A DNA stretch of 64,000 nucleotides from Pectinatus haikarae (GCF_015732185.1 NZ_WIQM01000016.1:1-64000), one strand, 5' to 3'; positions 1 through 8,887 are shown, counted from the first letter of the stretch. Translations and numbers: made by a program. Notes: a model not told the origin generated them from the letters alone.

Positions 1-82
1 TGTTTATTTTTCAAAAATTTATTTTCTTCTTCCAAAAATCATTTTACCTATAATTTATAAGGATTTTGTTGGTATTCATAAA

Positions 83-118
83 TTGACAGAGTTTATCTTG
101 AAATCTATTATTAATAAT
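83..118 (+). promoter_or_regulatory. Putative sigma-A promoter and palindrome before the TonB-receptor operon
   Basis: TTGACA (83-88) and TATTAT (106-111) are separated by 17 bases. A perfect 12-base AT palindrome (107-118) overlaps the -10 box and could be an operator, for example for an iron-type repressor; that is inference only. The terminator-like hairpin at 124-158 lies only a few bases past the expected transcription start, so either the promoter or the hairpin may be misread. Confidence 0.45.
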
Positions 119-123
119 GAGCA

Positions 124-158
124 AAGAAGCCTATCGCATATTATAGGTTTCTTTTTTT
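124..158 (+). terminator. Rho-independent terminator-like hairpin upstream of the TonB receptor
   Basis: An 11-base arm (124-134) pairs with 143-153 with one G-U pair, followed by a run of T. It either ends a gene lying left of the window or acts as an attenuator in the receptor leader. Confidence 0.55.
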
Positions 159-183
159 ATTATTTACAGCGGGGGAGAGCAGA

Positions 184-2313
184 ATGAATTTTTTCAGGTA
201 CAAGATTTTACTGCAATTAACGCTGATATCTTTATCTATCGGGGGTACAGCATATGCAGACAGTCCGGACTCTGTTTCACAGGTGGAGCTTCCTGCACAG
301 ACAATTATCGGTGCAAAAGAAAAGAAGGACAATGCGGCATACCATGATGGGAATGATTATAAGGAACCTGCCTATAGCCGCCTTTCCATTCCCGAAAGTT
401 CCAAGGCATCTACGGAAATGATAACACATAAACAGATAGAACGAATGCATCCTCATTCTGTTTTAGAAATCCTGCAGAGAGCCATGGGAATAAACTATAC
501 ATATCAAGGTGTAAAGGTACGTGAAACACTTCAGGACAGAGGAGGAGACAATTTAGGGCTTATTATCGACGGTTCGTATATAGTCTATTCTCAGCAAGCC
601 AGAGGCATGCTGAGCAATCTTCCCGTATCGATGATCGACTCAATAACGATTGTCAGAGACTCGACGATTCTTACACTGGGGCCGATAGAAGCTTTCAAAA
701 GTCCTACCGGTGCACCTAATCAAGGTTTTGTTGTTATAAAAACATTACAATCTGCTCAAAAGACAAGGCAGCTTTCTCTCAGTACAGGCAATTTTTCCAC
801 AAATGGCCAAAGTATACATATCGGCGATAAAACTGATAATGGTCTTTCATATGATTTTGCATTTGCTCATAAAAATTTTGGAGGCAAAAGTAATTGGAAT
901 AACGGTTATGATTACAATGCTGTTTTAGCAAAAATAGGCAAAACCACCAAAACAACAAGCAATGAATTATCACTATATTACAATGATGGCTCTTCTGAAT
1001 CGCAAATGGGCTTTGTCCGCAGCAGTACAAGTATAATTGCCGATCCAAATTATGTAGCAGAATATGATCCGGTAAAAGCAGCCATACTCGGCTATAATTT
1101 TTATAAACATTGGAGCAACGGCTCCACCACAGGCTTTTCCCTAAACTACAATAAATTGGACGGCCGTTTTACAGCAAAACATAATGGCATTATGAATAAT
1201 ACCACCGGAAAAATTTTTGCAGACGAATATAACCAGGAAGATGAGAGCGTCTACGAAGGAAGTTTATGGCACACCTGGCAGACAAAAAATTCCGTTACCA
1301 AAATTGGTATGCAGGCATTAAAATGGAAGTCACCAAAAGGTGCTATTTATTTTTACGGTTACGGTCCTTTTGATGAACAAATATACAGCGCATATGCCTC
1401 ATATCAGCAAAAGGCGGGCAGAAAACTAACGTGGGACAGTGCCGTGCGCATAGACAGACATCATGTGACCGACAGTACAGAAAAATACAGCGGCGCCGGT
1501 GACAATCCCAAACGCATTCATGATGAATGGCTTGGTTCTGCCAAAAGCATAGCATTGGGTGCCGCTTACCAAGCTGATAATACATATAAATTATTTGCAC
1601 GCACTTCTTATACAGAAACACCGCCAAACAGCTATATCGTCGGCGATAAGGTGGTTGGCGGAAAGCACAAACCGGATTTCAGCGCAGAATTTGATGATGA
1701 CAAACGCCTGAAATATGAAATAGGTGTGACCGCAAACTATACACTGGCTTTCAATACTTCACTCACAGGTTTTTATTATGATATCCAAAACGATAAAAGT
1801 GCCGTGAAACAGGGCATCGACGTCAACGGCAATTCAGCAGCATCCGCCGTAGATTCATATACCACATATACACAAAGCAATGTAACACGCAAGGGATTAG
1901 AATTATCATTTCACGGTATGCTGAATCAATATTTAAGCTACAATACCGCATACACTTATTTCACTGCCGGCAGCGACGCAAGCTCTGCGCTGGTCCCGCA
2001 TTCGCAATATACTATGTCTCTTATGTACGACAAGGATACATACTCGGGTGCATTGTCCGTGCTGCATGTAGGCACATTCAAAAACGCTCTTACCGATACT
2101 ACAAATGTAGGAAATTTCACTACAGTGAATGCCAGCATCAGTAAAAGAATAAACTCTAACCTGACAGTTTCTATATTTGGTGATAATATAACCAATCAGC
2201 ATTACGCTACCAACCATCGTGACGTCGACAGACCGGATTTTACGGGAGCTGTAAAGGGTTACTGGTACGATGTAGGTGCTTTATATGGTGTTCAGCTGGA
2301 TTACAGCTTCTAA
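184..2313 (+). CDS. TonB-dependent outer-membrane receptor
   Basis: This 709-residue protein has an N-terminal signal peptide (about residues 1-25), then a short segment (QTIIGAKEK) that may serve as TonB box. A plug domain follows (about 75-190, with VLEILQRAMGI and the usual LGLIIDG and IDSITIVRD segments), then a long beta-barrel rich in alternating aromatic residues that ends in a C-terminal Phe, as outer-membrane barrels do. A GGGGGAG ribosome site precedes the ATG. It is the first gene of an operon with an iron-complex/cobalamin-type ABC importer and a tonB gene, so it probably carries a metal chelate (siderophore, haem or corrinoid) across the outer membrane. The substrate cannot be read from the sequence. 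Its presence is strong evidence for a diderm host. Confidence 0.93.
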   Translation: MNFFRYKILLQLTLISLSIGGTAYADSPDSVSQVELPAQTIIGAKEKKDNAAYHDGNDYKEPAYSRLSIPESSKASTEMITHKQIERMHPHSVLEILQRAMGINYTYQGVKVRETLQDRGGDNLGLIIDGSYIVYSQQARGMLSNLPVSMIDSITIVRDSTILTLGPIEAFKSPTGAPNQGFVVIKTLQSAQKTRQLSLSTGNFSTNGQSIHIGDKTDNGLSYDFAFAHKNFGGKSNWNNGYDYNAVLAKIGKTTKTTSNELSLYYNDGSSESQMGFVRSSTSIIADPNYVAEYDPVKAAILGYNFYKHWSNGSTTGFSLNYNKLDGRFTAKHNGIMNNTTGKIFADEYNQEDESVYEGSLWHTWQTKNSVTKIGMQALKWKSPKGAIYFYGYGPFDEQIYSAYASYQQKAGRKLTWDSAVRIDRHHVTDSTEKYSGAGDNPKRIHDEWLGSAKSIALGAAYQADNTYKLFARTSYTETPPNSYIVGDKVVGGKHKPDFSAEFDDDKRLKYEIGVTANYTLAFNTSLTGFYYDIQNDKSAVKQGIDVNGNSAASAVDSYTTYTQSNVTRKGLELSFHGMLNQYLSYNTAYTYFTAGSDASSALVPHSQYTMSLMYDKDTYSGALSVLHVGTFKNALTDTTNVGNFTTVNASISKRINSNLTVSIFGDNITNQHYATNHRDVDRPDFTGAVKGYWYDVGALYGVQLDYSF

Positions 2314-2334
2314 AAAAGTTCAGGAGGTTTTCTA

Positions 2335-3357
2335 TTGTTCAAACACAGACAGCAATCACTGGCTTTTCTAATATTTTTCTCCATACTGCTTTGTTCTTTT
2401 CTTGGCTCCTTTCTTATCGGCAGCTACGATTTATCGTTAAAGGATCTTCTGCATATACTATGGAGAAAAATAAGCGGTCTGCCCAATAACTGGAATGAAG
2501 CAGCTGAGACTGTTATCTTCGAAGTGCGCATGCCCCGTATTTTTGCGGCAATGGGAATAGGTGCTGCCTTATCAATAGCAGGAACATCCTATCAGAGCAT
2601 GTTCCGTAATCCAATGGTTTCTCCCGATCTGCTTGGTGCCTCGGCAGGAGCCGGTTTTGGTGCAGCACTGGGTTTTTTATTCAATTTCGATATGCCGGAA
2701 ATACAGATAATGGCATTTATCATGGGAATGGCTGCCGTCTTAACCACCTATTTGATTTGTTCATTTATCAATCCGCACAGAGAATCCACTGTAGCTTTGA
2801 TTCTTACGGGCATCATAGTTTCTACGCTGTTTCAGGCTTTTATTTCCATAATTAAATATACTGCCGATCCTGATTCCAGACTGCCGGACATTATTTTTTG
2901 GCTGATGGGCGGCCTGGCAAATGTTACTTACAGTGACCTGCACTTTTTCCTCATCATGTTTTGTCTTGGTTCCGTTCCGTTATTCATGATGCGCTGGCGT
3001 CTCAATGCATTGATGTTCGGCACCGAAGAAGCATTATCGCTCGGAGTCAATGCCGCTTCTCTTCAAATGATTGTCATAATATGTGCGACTATCCTGACAG
3101 CAAGTTCAGTGGCAATAGCTGGCATAATAGGCTGGATCGGCTTGATAATTCCCCACTTGACAAGACTCATCGTCGGTGCCGACAACAAAACGGTGCTTAT
3201 CAGTTCCTGCCTTCTCGGTGCTTCTTTTTTATTGCTGGCAGATGATGCGGCGCGCTCTCTCATTTCCTCAGAGATCCCTATAAGCATTATAACATCAATT
3301 ATAGGTGCACCATTTTTCATTTTGATGCTGTACAATTTTAAGGGGCGATTATTATAG
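2335..3357 (+). CDS. FecCD-type ABC importer permease
   Basis: This 340-residue, very hydrophobic protein has about nine to ten membrane segments typical of the FecCD/BtuC family. Family signatures include VRMPRIFAAMGIGAALSIAG near residues 65-85, FRNPMVSPDLLGASAGAGFG (about 90-110) and GWIGLIIPHLTRLIVG (about 265-280). It should form a homodimeric channel for Fe-chelates, haem or cobalamin. The start is a TTG at 2335, supported by an AGGAGG site about 8 bases upstream. It sits 21 bases after the receptor gene and runs directly into the ATPase gene. Confidence 0.94.
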   Translation: MFKHRQQSLAFLIFFSILLCSFLGSFLIGSYDLSLKDLLHILWRKISGLPNNWNEAAETVIFEVRMPRIFAAMGIGAALSIAGTSYQSMFRNPMVSPDLLGASAGAGFGAALGFLFNFDMPEIQIMAFIMGMAAVLTTYLICSFINPHRESTVALILTGIIVSTLFQAFISIIKYTADPDSRLPDIIFWLMGGLANVTYSDLHFFLIMFCLGSVPLFMMRWRLNALMFGTEEALSLGVNAASLQMIVIICATILTASSVAIAGIIGWIGLIIPHLTRLIVGADNKTVLISSCLLGASFLLLADDAARSLISSEIPISIITSIIGAPFFILMLYNFKGRLL

Positions 3358-4139
3358 AACTGGCAGTAAAAAATCTTTCCTGCGGATACAATCACCATAA
3401 ATTAGCAGAAGGTATCAACTTCAATGTCACCGATGGAGACATAATAACAGTGCTGGGACCCAATGGCGTAGGTAAAACAACTTTACTCAAAACGATTATG
3501 GGTTTTATAAAACCATGCAGCGGATCAGTATTGCTTGACAACAAGGATTTATCCGGCTTACCGCGAAAATACACGGCCCGGCATATTGGTTACGTTCCGC
3601 AGGTGACCTGTCATTCTTTCTCTTTTTCTATTGAGGAAGTGGTCATTATGGGACGTTTGCCACACTTGAATGCTTTTTCCCAGCCGGGCAATAAAGATAT
3701 GCTTATTGTTGAAGATGTACTGAAAAAATTAAATATAGAGCATATGCGAAAAAGATTTTTCAGTAATTTAAGCGGCGGTGAACAGCAGATAGTAATGATC
3801 GCCAGAGCATTAGTGCAGGAACCCCGGCTCCTGATAATGGATGAGCCTACATCAAATCTTGATTTCGGCAATCAAATACGCATATTGAAAATAATAAAAC
3901 AACTGTCCCAAAATGGCATCAGTATACTTTTTACCACCCATTTTCCCGATCAGGCATTTTTATGCGACGCAAAAGTAATACTTTTCTATAAAAATACCAG
4001 ACCCGATATAGGTGATGCTGCCAATATATTATCTCCAGTCAATCTGAAAAGGGCATATGGTATTGATATTGACATAATAACAAAGAAAAATGCCGACGGA
4101 AGCATTACCAAAACGTGTGTACCGCTGTTTGGAGTGTAA
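3354..4139 (+). CDS. FecE/BtuD-type ABC ATPase, apparently with a non-AUG start
   Basis: The ATPase of the metal-chelate importer has Walker A GPNGVGKTT, Q-loop GYVPQ, signature NLSGGEQQ, Walker B LLIMDEPTSNLD and a switch His in TTHFPDQ. The first ATG/GTG/TTG in frame is the GTG at 3450, which would start inside the Walker A strand and remove about 30 conserved residues. Homologous sequence (ELAVKNLSCGY) continues back to codons ATT-ATT-ATA at 3348-3356. An in-frame stop lies at 3339, and an AGGGG ribosome site at 3341-3345 is 5-8 bases from ATT 3351 or ATA 3354. Initiation at ATT or ATA (CTG 3360 less likely) is therefore inferred. The ATA is used here. The protein is about 261 residues and overlaps the permease stop by 4 bases. 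Confidence 0.88.
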   Translation: MELAVKNLSCGYNHHKLAEGINFNVTDGDIITVLGPNGVGKTTLLKTIMGFIKPCSGSVLLDNKDLSGLPRKYTARHIGYVPQVTCHSFSFSIEEVVIMGRLPHLNAFSQPGNKDMLIVEDVLKKLNIEHMRKRFFSNLSGGEQQIVMIARALVQEPRLLIMDEPTSNLDFGNQIRILKIIKQLSQNGISILFTTHFPDQAFLCDAKVILFYKNTRPDIGDAANILSPVNLKRAYGIDIDIITKKNADGSITKTCVPLFGV

Positions 4140-4142
4140 TTT

Positions 4143-5201
4143 ATGTATAATAAAACCCTTATAAAATTTATATTCTCTGTTTTTGCTCTTTTGTTTCTGA
4201 CAATAAACATCATCGGCTGCCGAGAAAGCTCTCCTGCCGCTTCAAAAGACATATCACCTCCGATGCGTACCGTAACCGATATGTCAGGACAATCGGTTCA
4301 AATACCAATCCACGTGCAAAAATACGCAGCCGGATGGTATGCCCACAATGAAATTCTGGTAATGCTCGATCATGCTGACGGAATGGCTGCCACACATATG
4401 CGTCAGCATGATTTTCCATGGCTTTATAAAATAGCTCCTAAAATGACAGATGCATTGTCGACCTTTGGTGATAATTTTAATTTGGAAAAACTGCTGTCCC
4501 GTAAACCGGATGTTGTTTTTGATTCTACAGACAAGAACAGAGCAAAATTGGCCTCTGTAAATATTCCTCTTGTAAATTGTTATTTTGATAATTATGACGA
4601 TATGAAAAGAGCCGTGACTTTGACTGCCGATATTCTCGGCGGCCCTGCTGTCGAACGGGCAAACGACTATAATTCTTACCTCACTGAAAAAATGTCTGAG
4701 ATAAAAAATATCACCGAAAAAATTGCCGATAGAGACAAACCAAAAGTTTTGCATCTGCAATCAACAGCTCCACTGAAAGCAGACGGCCGCCATACCATCA
4801 TTGACACATGGATATCTGTTGCCGGCGGCATTAATGCAGCTGCCGAAATTGAAGGTAACATGCAGTCGGTTTCAAATGAACAGATCATAAAATGGGATCC
4901 GGATATAATCATTCTTGATGCCAGCTGTAATCCCGACGATATTTTAAATCGTGCTGCTCTGAAGAATATCAAAGCTGTCAAAAACAACAGCGTATATATA
5001 AACCCGCGCGGCGGATTCGCTTGGGACAGATACGGTATTGAGGGCGCTCTGCAGATCCAATGGGCAGCCAAACTATTTCACCCGGGCAGATATCAGAATC
5101 TGGATCTGCAGCGGGAAGTCAAAGTTTTCTACGAAAAATTTTTATGGACAAAACTTACAAACGATGATGCAGATAAAATCATGCATGGTAAAAATCCTTA
5201 A
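4143..5201 (+). CDS. Metal-chelate ABC transporter substrate-binding lipoprotein
   Basis: This 352-residue protein begins with a hydrophobic signal and a lipobox-like INIIGC with the Cys at about residue 26, so it is probably lipid-anchored in the periplasm. The body has the TroA/BtuF-like two-lobed fold pattern: VTDMSGQSVQIP near residue 43, a segment ending GGINAAAEIEG, and IKWDPDIIILDAS. It should deliver the ligand from the outer-membrane receptor to the FecCD permease. It starts 3 bases after the ATPase stop. The ligand class (Fe-chelate, haem or cobalamin) is undetermined. Confidence 0.9.
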   Translation: MYNKTLIKFIFSVFALLFLTINIIGCRESSPAASKDISPPMRTVTDMSGQSVQIPIHVQKYAAGWYAHNEILVMLDHADGMAATHMRQHDFPWLYKIAPKMTDALSTFGDNFNLEKLLSRKPDVVFDSTDKNRAKLASVNIPLVNCYFDNYDDMKRAVTLTADILGGPAVERANDYNSYLTEKMSEIKNITEKIADRDKPKVLHLQSTAPLKADGRHTIIDTWISVAGGINAAAEIEGNMQSVSNEQIIKWDPDIIILDASCNPDDILNRAALKNIKAVKNNSVYINPRGGFAWDRYGIEGALQIQWAAKLFHPGRYQNLDLQREVKVFYEKFLWTKLTNDDADKIMHGKNP

Positions 5202-5235
5202 TCGAATGTATTTTTACAGAGGTGATATTATAACA

Positions 5236-6018
5236 ATGCATAACTATCGTAAATCAGGCTGGTTAGCCTCCCTGGGAATACATTTTCTCTTTTTTTTCAT
5301 CATATCGTACAGCGGTTTTTTTGCCATTGCAAAAAATTTCAGTAAAACTCCGGATACAGAAATTTATATGGCAGATGACAAATCATCCGCAGAAAATGAA
5401 TCTAACAGCGCAGAAAGTTCCGGCTCACAAGCCAGTGCTGCTTCATCAAGCGATATTATAATTGACCGGGACAGTCTGCAAAATACTTATAATGAAAATT
5501 CAGACAGTACAACAGAAGTTAAAAAGCTGAAAATCACAAACAGCACAAAAAAATCGCCTGCAGGCAGCAATGCAGAAAAAGGACAATTGTCCTCAGGTAA
5601 ACAGGGAAACGCTATCGGTACGGGCAGTGAAGGGAATAGTTCCGATACAGGAACTGACTCAACGGCGGGAACCGGCGAAAGCAAGGGCACAAATGGCGGA
5701 AACTCAGCTGAAAATAATGAGTCTGCTCTTAAAGCAGCTATTAATCCGATACCGTTAAACGCACCGATTCCGTCTTATCCTTACTCTATGCGTTCGTCGG
5801 GCATAGAGGGAATGGTAACTGTCAGTTTTTCAGTCGATGCGCTCGGAAATGTTGAAACAGTTTCTGTACTTTCTTCTTATGGCGGAGCAGCCTTCATTGA
5901 AGCTGCTCTGACAGCAGCACGCCAATGGACCTTTTCACCTGCGCAAAATTCATCCGGACAGCCAGTACGCTGCATCATCAGCCAAACATTTAACTTTAAA
6001 ATGGAAACTGTAAAATGA
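5236..6018 (+). CDS. tonB: TonB energy-transducing protein with a Ser/Asn/Gly-rich spacer
   Basis: This is about 260 residues from the ATG at 5236, which follows an AGAGGTG site. The frame is open further upstream into the previous gene, but that part lacks a signal. One N-terminal membrane anchor (about residues 10-33) is followed by about 130 residues of low-complexity Ser/Glu/Asn/Gly/Thr sequence. The C-terminal TonB domain (about 175-258) contains YPYSMRSSGIEGMVTVSFSV and AARQWTFSPA. Classical TonB proteins use a Pro/Lys/Glu-rich spacer, which is missing here. Its place in the operon suggests a dedicated TonB for the adjacent receptor. ExbB and ExbD are not in the window. Confidence 0.9.
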   Translation: MHNYRKSGWLASLGIHFLFFFIISYSGFFAIAKNFSKTPDTEIYMADDKSSAENESNSAESSGSQASAASSSDIIIDRDSLQNTYNENSDSTTEVKKLKITNSTKKSPAGSNAEKGQLSSGKQGNAIGTGSEGNSSDTGTDSTAGTGESKGTNGGNSAENNESALKAAINPIPLNAPIPSYPYSMRSSGIEGMVTVSFSVDALGNVETVSVLSSYGGAAFIEAALTAARQWTFSPAQNSSGQPVRCIISQTFNFKMETVK

Positions 6019-6030
6019 CAGCGCAGCACA

Positions 6031-6077
6031 AAAATGACCTTGATGAAATTCAAAAATTTCATCAAGGTCATTTTGTA
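6031..6077 (+). terminator. Strong intrinsic terminator after tonB
   Basis: A perfect 20-base stem (6031-6050 with 6055-6074), a 4-base CAAA loop and trailing T residues end the TonB uptake operon. Confidence 0.9.
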
Positions 6078-6116
6078 TATTCAGGCTGATCTTCACCGCC
6101 TATATTATTCGGAGTC

Positions 6117-6151
6117 GGAGGATCAAATCAAAAATGTTGAATTGATCCTCC
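6117..6151. repeat. Inverted repeat between convergent operons
   Basis: The arms GGAGGATCAA (6117-6126) and TTGATCCTCC (6142-6151) are perfect complements with a 15-base loop. No T-run follows on either strand, so it is not a plain terminator. The interval between the converging tonB and PTS operons (6019-6232) holds two terminators and this element, and no gene. Confidence 0.6.
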
Positions 6152-6185
6152 TTAGTGGAGTAATTTGGAGTTTTATGCTGATAAC

Positions 6186-6223
6186 AAAAACTGCAGCCGC
6201 TTCAGCAATATAGATTGCTGCAG
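6186..6223 (-). terminator. Terminator of the mannose-family PTS operon
   Basis: On the minus strand CTGCAGC (6223-6217) pairs with GCTGCAG (6197-6191), followed by TTTTT (6190-6186). Confidence 0.8.
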
Positions 6224-6232
6224 TCAGATAAA

Positions 6233-7051
6233 TTACATTCCCAGAATACCGGACCAATAGCCTAAAATACCAACCGCAAATAAACCAAAAATGATCCATA
6301 TCGGATTGACTTTATTTTTCATAAGCTTAATACACATGAAAGTAAGCAGCAAAGGTATAAGTCCCGGCATCAACTGATCAAAAATAGTCTGCACAGTTGT
6401 CACCGCGGTCGTGCCATCCTGTTTCTGAATAGTGGAAATCACAATAGGCACATGGACGGAAGTCCATTTGTTTACCAAAGCCCCCATAACAAACAACCCC
6501 AGAATAGAAGCACCTTCAGTAATTTTCTGCAGGGTGTTGCCCGCTACATCGGCAATGACATCTGTTCCCTTTTCATAACCATATTTAATTCCATACCAAC
6601 GAACAAGAAGACGAATCAAGTTAAACAAAACAAAGAATAATATTGGTCCGAACAAACTGCCCCCCAGTGCGAAAGAAGCCCCCAGGGATGCTGTTATCGG
6701 CCGCACAGTTCCCCAAAAGATAGGGTCACCAACACCTGCTAACGGTCCCATCATTCCTACCTTAAGCCCGTTTATAACACCATCCGGAATGTCCTTGCCA
6801 TTGGCTTTTTGTTCTTCCATTGCCGATACCACACCAATAATCGGTGCTGTCACAAATGGCTGCGTATTATAAAATTCAAGATGCCTTTTCAAGGCTTGTT
6901 TACGTTCATCACCGCTGTACAATCTTTTGATTATGGGAATAACACCGAAACAAAATCCCAGGGCCTGCATACGTTCCATATTCCACGAACCCTGCGCAAA
7001 ATTTGAACGAACAAACGTCCAGAAAAAGTCACTCTTAGTTAATTTTTTCAT
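6233..7051 (-). CDS. PTS mannose/fructose/sorbose family IID component
   Basis: About 272 residues starting at MKKLTKSDFFW. The ATG at 7051 has a GGGGGA site about 8 bases upstream; an in-frame ATG at 7075 would lie before that site. It carries family IID features: N-terminal SNFAQGSWNMERMQALGF, the GLKVGMMGPLAGVGDPIFWG segment near residues 115-135, and C-terminal membrane segments. Together with IIC it forms the sugar channel of a mannose-class phosphotransferase system. It is the last gene of the four-gene operon, 16 bases after IIC. Confidence 0.94.
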   Translation of the reverse strand: MKKLTKSDFFWTFVRSNFAQGSWNMERMQALGFCFGVIPIIKRLYSGDERKQALKRHLEFYNTQPFVTAPIIGVVSAMEEQKANGKDIPDGVINGLKVGMMGPLAGVGDPIFWGTVRPITASLGASFALGGSLFGPILFFVLFNLIRLLVRWYGIKYGYEKGTDVIADVAGNTLQKITEGASILGLFVMGALVNKWTSVHVPIVISTIQKQDGTTAVTTVQTIFDQLMPGLIPLLLTFMCIKLMKNKVNPIWIIFGLFAVGILGYWSGILGM

Positions 7052-7067
7052 TATATTTTCCCCCTTT

Positions 7068-7874
7068 TCAATCATCTAAATCATCATCAAGATCGTTGTT
7101 GCCGCTTCCGGACGGTGCAGCAGCCGCTACCGTTTTATTATATTTGGGATTGAGCTGTATATACACTATCGCCAAGACTAAACCTATGACACCGAAAGCA
7201 ACAAGATTGAACTGAGTGAAAGCCGCTATAACAAAACCAAGGAAGAAAAAGGGCATCAGATACCCCGCCTGCATCATATTTATAACCATTGCATAACCAA
7301 CAACAACTATAAATCCGCCTGCTACCTGCAAACCGCCTGTGATGACCGGCGGAATAGCATCAAGCATTGACTGTACTGCTCCCGTGCCTATATACATGGC
7401 AACAAGGATAGATGGAATAGCCACACGCAGAGCCTGAATTCCCAGCGCGCCAAGATGGCAGATATCTATTCCCCGCAGACTGCCTTCTCTTGCGAAGCTG
7501 TCGGCCTTATGCTGGAAAAAGACTGTCAGCGTACGGCAGAGGATTGTCAGCACTTGTCCGGCAGCCGCAAGCGGCATGGCTATTGCAATCCCTGCTCCTA
7601 TGCTTTGATGTCCGGCAATAACCAAGATTGTTGAAATAACGGATGCCAGTGCCGCATCAGGCGCCATTGCAGCCCCTATGTTCATCCAGCCCAGAGCTAT
7701 CATTTCCAATGTGCCGCCGATAATAATACCAGTTGTCATATCACCTAGAATAAACCCGATAAGTGTGCAGGCAATGAGAGGTCTGTGCGTTTGAAATTCA
7801 TCGAGCACACTGCCCATTCCTGCTATAGCCGAAACAATAAAAATTGCAATAAGTTGAGCACCATTAAGTTCCAT
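7068..7874 (-). CDS. PTS mannose/fructose/sorbose family IIC component
   Basis: This 268-residue polytopic membrane protein contains the IIC pattern GDMTTGIIIGGTLEMIALGW and GAAMAPDAALASVISTILVI in its N-terminal third. It forms the translocation channel with IID. The C-terminus ends in an unusual acidic Asp-rich tail (NNDLDDDLDD). A 90-base gap separates it from IIB upstream; IID follows closely. The sugar specificity is not readable. Confidence 0.94.
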   Translation of the reverse strand: MELNGAQLIAIFIVSAIAGMGSVLDEFQTHRPLIACTLIGFILGDMTTGIIIGGTLEMIALGWMNIGAAMAPDAALASVISTILVIAGHQSIGAGIAIAMPLAAAGQVLTILCRTLTVFFQHKADSFAREGSLRGIDICHLGALGIQALRVAIPSILVAMYIGTGAVQSMLDAIPPVITGGLQVAGGFIVVVGYAMVINMMQAGYLMPFFFLGFVIAAFTQFNLVAFGVIGLVLAIVYIQLNPKYNKTVAAAAPSGSGNNDLDDDLDD

Positions 7875-7964
7875 TATAAATCCCTCCTATATCATTCTAC
7901 AAAAACCTTTATTTCAATTGATTTTCATCAACAGAAATTCAAGTATATGATCTATATCAAAATT

Positions 7965-8444
7965 TTACTTTTTCAACAGATCCATCATATCAGTCTTTTT
8001 ATCAGTATCCACCTTTCTGCATTCAAGCTCTATTCCCTTTTCATGAAGTTTCTTAAATGCCTCTTCATCTTTTTCATCGACCGATATAGCTCCGCTGATC
8101 TGACGTTTCCCTTCTTTGAAACTCATACCGCCGATATTGACACTCTTAATATCTACGCCGGCTTCAACCATATTCAGCACGCTGGTCGGATTAGTAAACA
8201 GCAGAAGGCATTTATCGTTTTCGTATTTAGGATTATTATAGACACGAATAGCTTTATCAACATTCACAACACTTGATTTTATACCGGGAGGCGCTACCTG
8301 TTTCAACAGCGTCGCCCTGATATTATCCGCGGCCACATCATCATCACAAACAATTATGCGTTCACATTTTGTTACTTTAGCCCAGACTGTAGCTACTTGT
8401 CCGTGAATAAGTCTGTCGTCAATACGAGCCAATACTATCTTCAT
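7965..8444 (-). CDS. PTS mannose/fructose/sorbose family IIB component
   Basis: This 159-residue cytoplasmic phosphocarrier has the expected active-site segment RIDDRLIHGQV near its N-terminus, with phospho-accepting His14. It passes phosphate from IIA to the incoming sugar. Its ATG overlaps the IIA stop by one base (TAATG), implying translational coupling. Confidence 0.94.
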   Translation of the reverse strand: MKIVLARIDDRLIHGQVATVWAKVTKCERIIVCDDDVAADNIRATLLKQVAPPGIKSSVVNVDKAIRVYNNPKYENDKCLLLFTNPTSVLNMVEAGVDIKSVNIGGMSFKEGKRQISGAISVDEKDEEAFKKLHEKGIELECRKVDTDKKTDMMDLLKK

Positions 8445-8887
8445 TATAAATCGTCCCCTTCTTCTTCAACATCTACTGTTACCATGCTTTTATGAAATTT
8501 CTGGACACCTGCACCGGCTGCTTCCTTCGCCTTTTCCAATATATCTATGATAGAAAATTTCTCATCAACACCAAAACGATAATTTATGATTTCCACCAGC
8601 ATAGGCAGATTGACACCGGTTACAATGCCGCATCTTTCATCATCGGCAGCAATACGGCAGGCAGCATTATACGGACTTCCACCAAACAGATCATTTAATA
8701 TTATGATACCATTTTCCATACCGAGTTCTTTTATGGCCTGTCTGTATTTACTGATCAAATCATCGGGCCCTTCTCCGGGAACCAAAGTAACGGTTCGCAA
8801 ATTATCCGGCTGGCCGCAGATCATTGTACAGGTTTTTACCAGCTCTTCTGCCAGATGTCCATGCGTTCCAACAATAATACCAAGCAT
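8444..8887 (-). CDS. PTS mannose/fructose/sorbose family IIA component
   Basis: This 147-residue protein begins MLGIIVGTHGHLAEE; His9 corresponds to the phosphorylated His of EIIA-Man (THG motif). ILNDLFGGSPYNAA is also typical of the family. It receives phosphate from HPr and hands it to IIB. It is the first gene of the operon, with a GGGGAGG ribosome site 8 bases before the ATG and a sigma-54 promoter just upstream. Confidence 0.94.
   Translation of the reverse strand: MLGIIVGTHGHLAEELVKTCTMICGQPDNLRTVTLVPGEGPDDLISKYRQAIKELGMENGIIILNDLFGGSPYNAACRIAADDERCGIVTGVNLPMLVEIINYRFGVDEKFSIIDILEKAKEAAGAGVQKFHKSMVTVDVEEEGDDL

Noticed and set aside
5038-5235. An upstream start for tonB inside the binding-protein gene
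   Set aside because: The extension would hide the membrane anchor behind 66 polar residues, while ATG 5236 has its own ribosome site.
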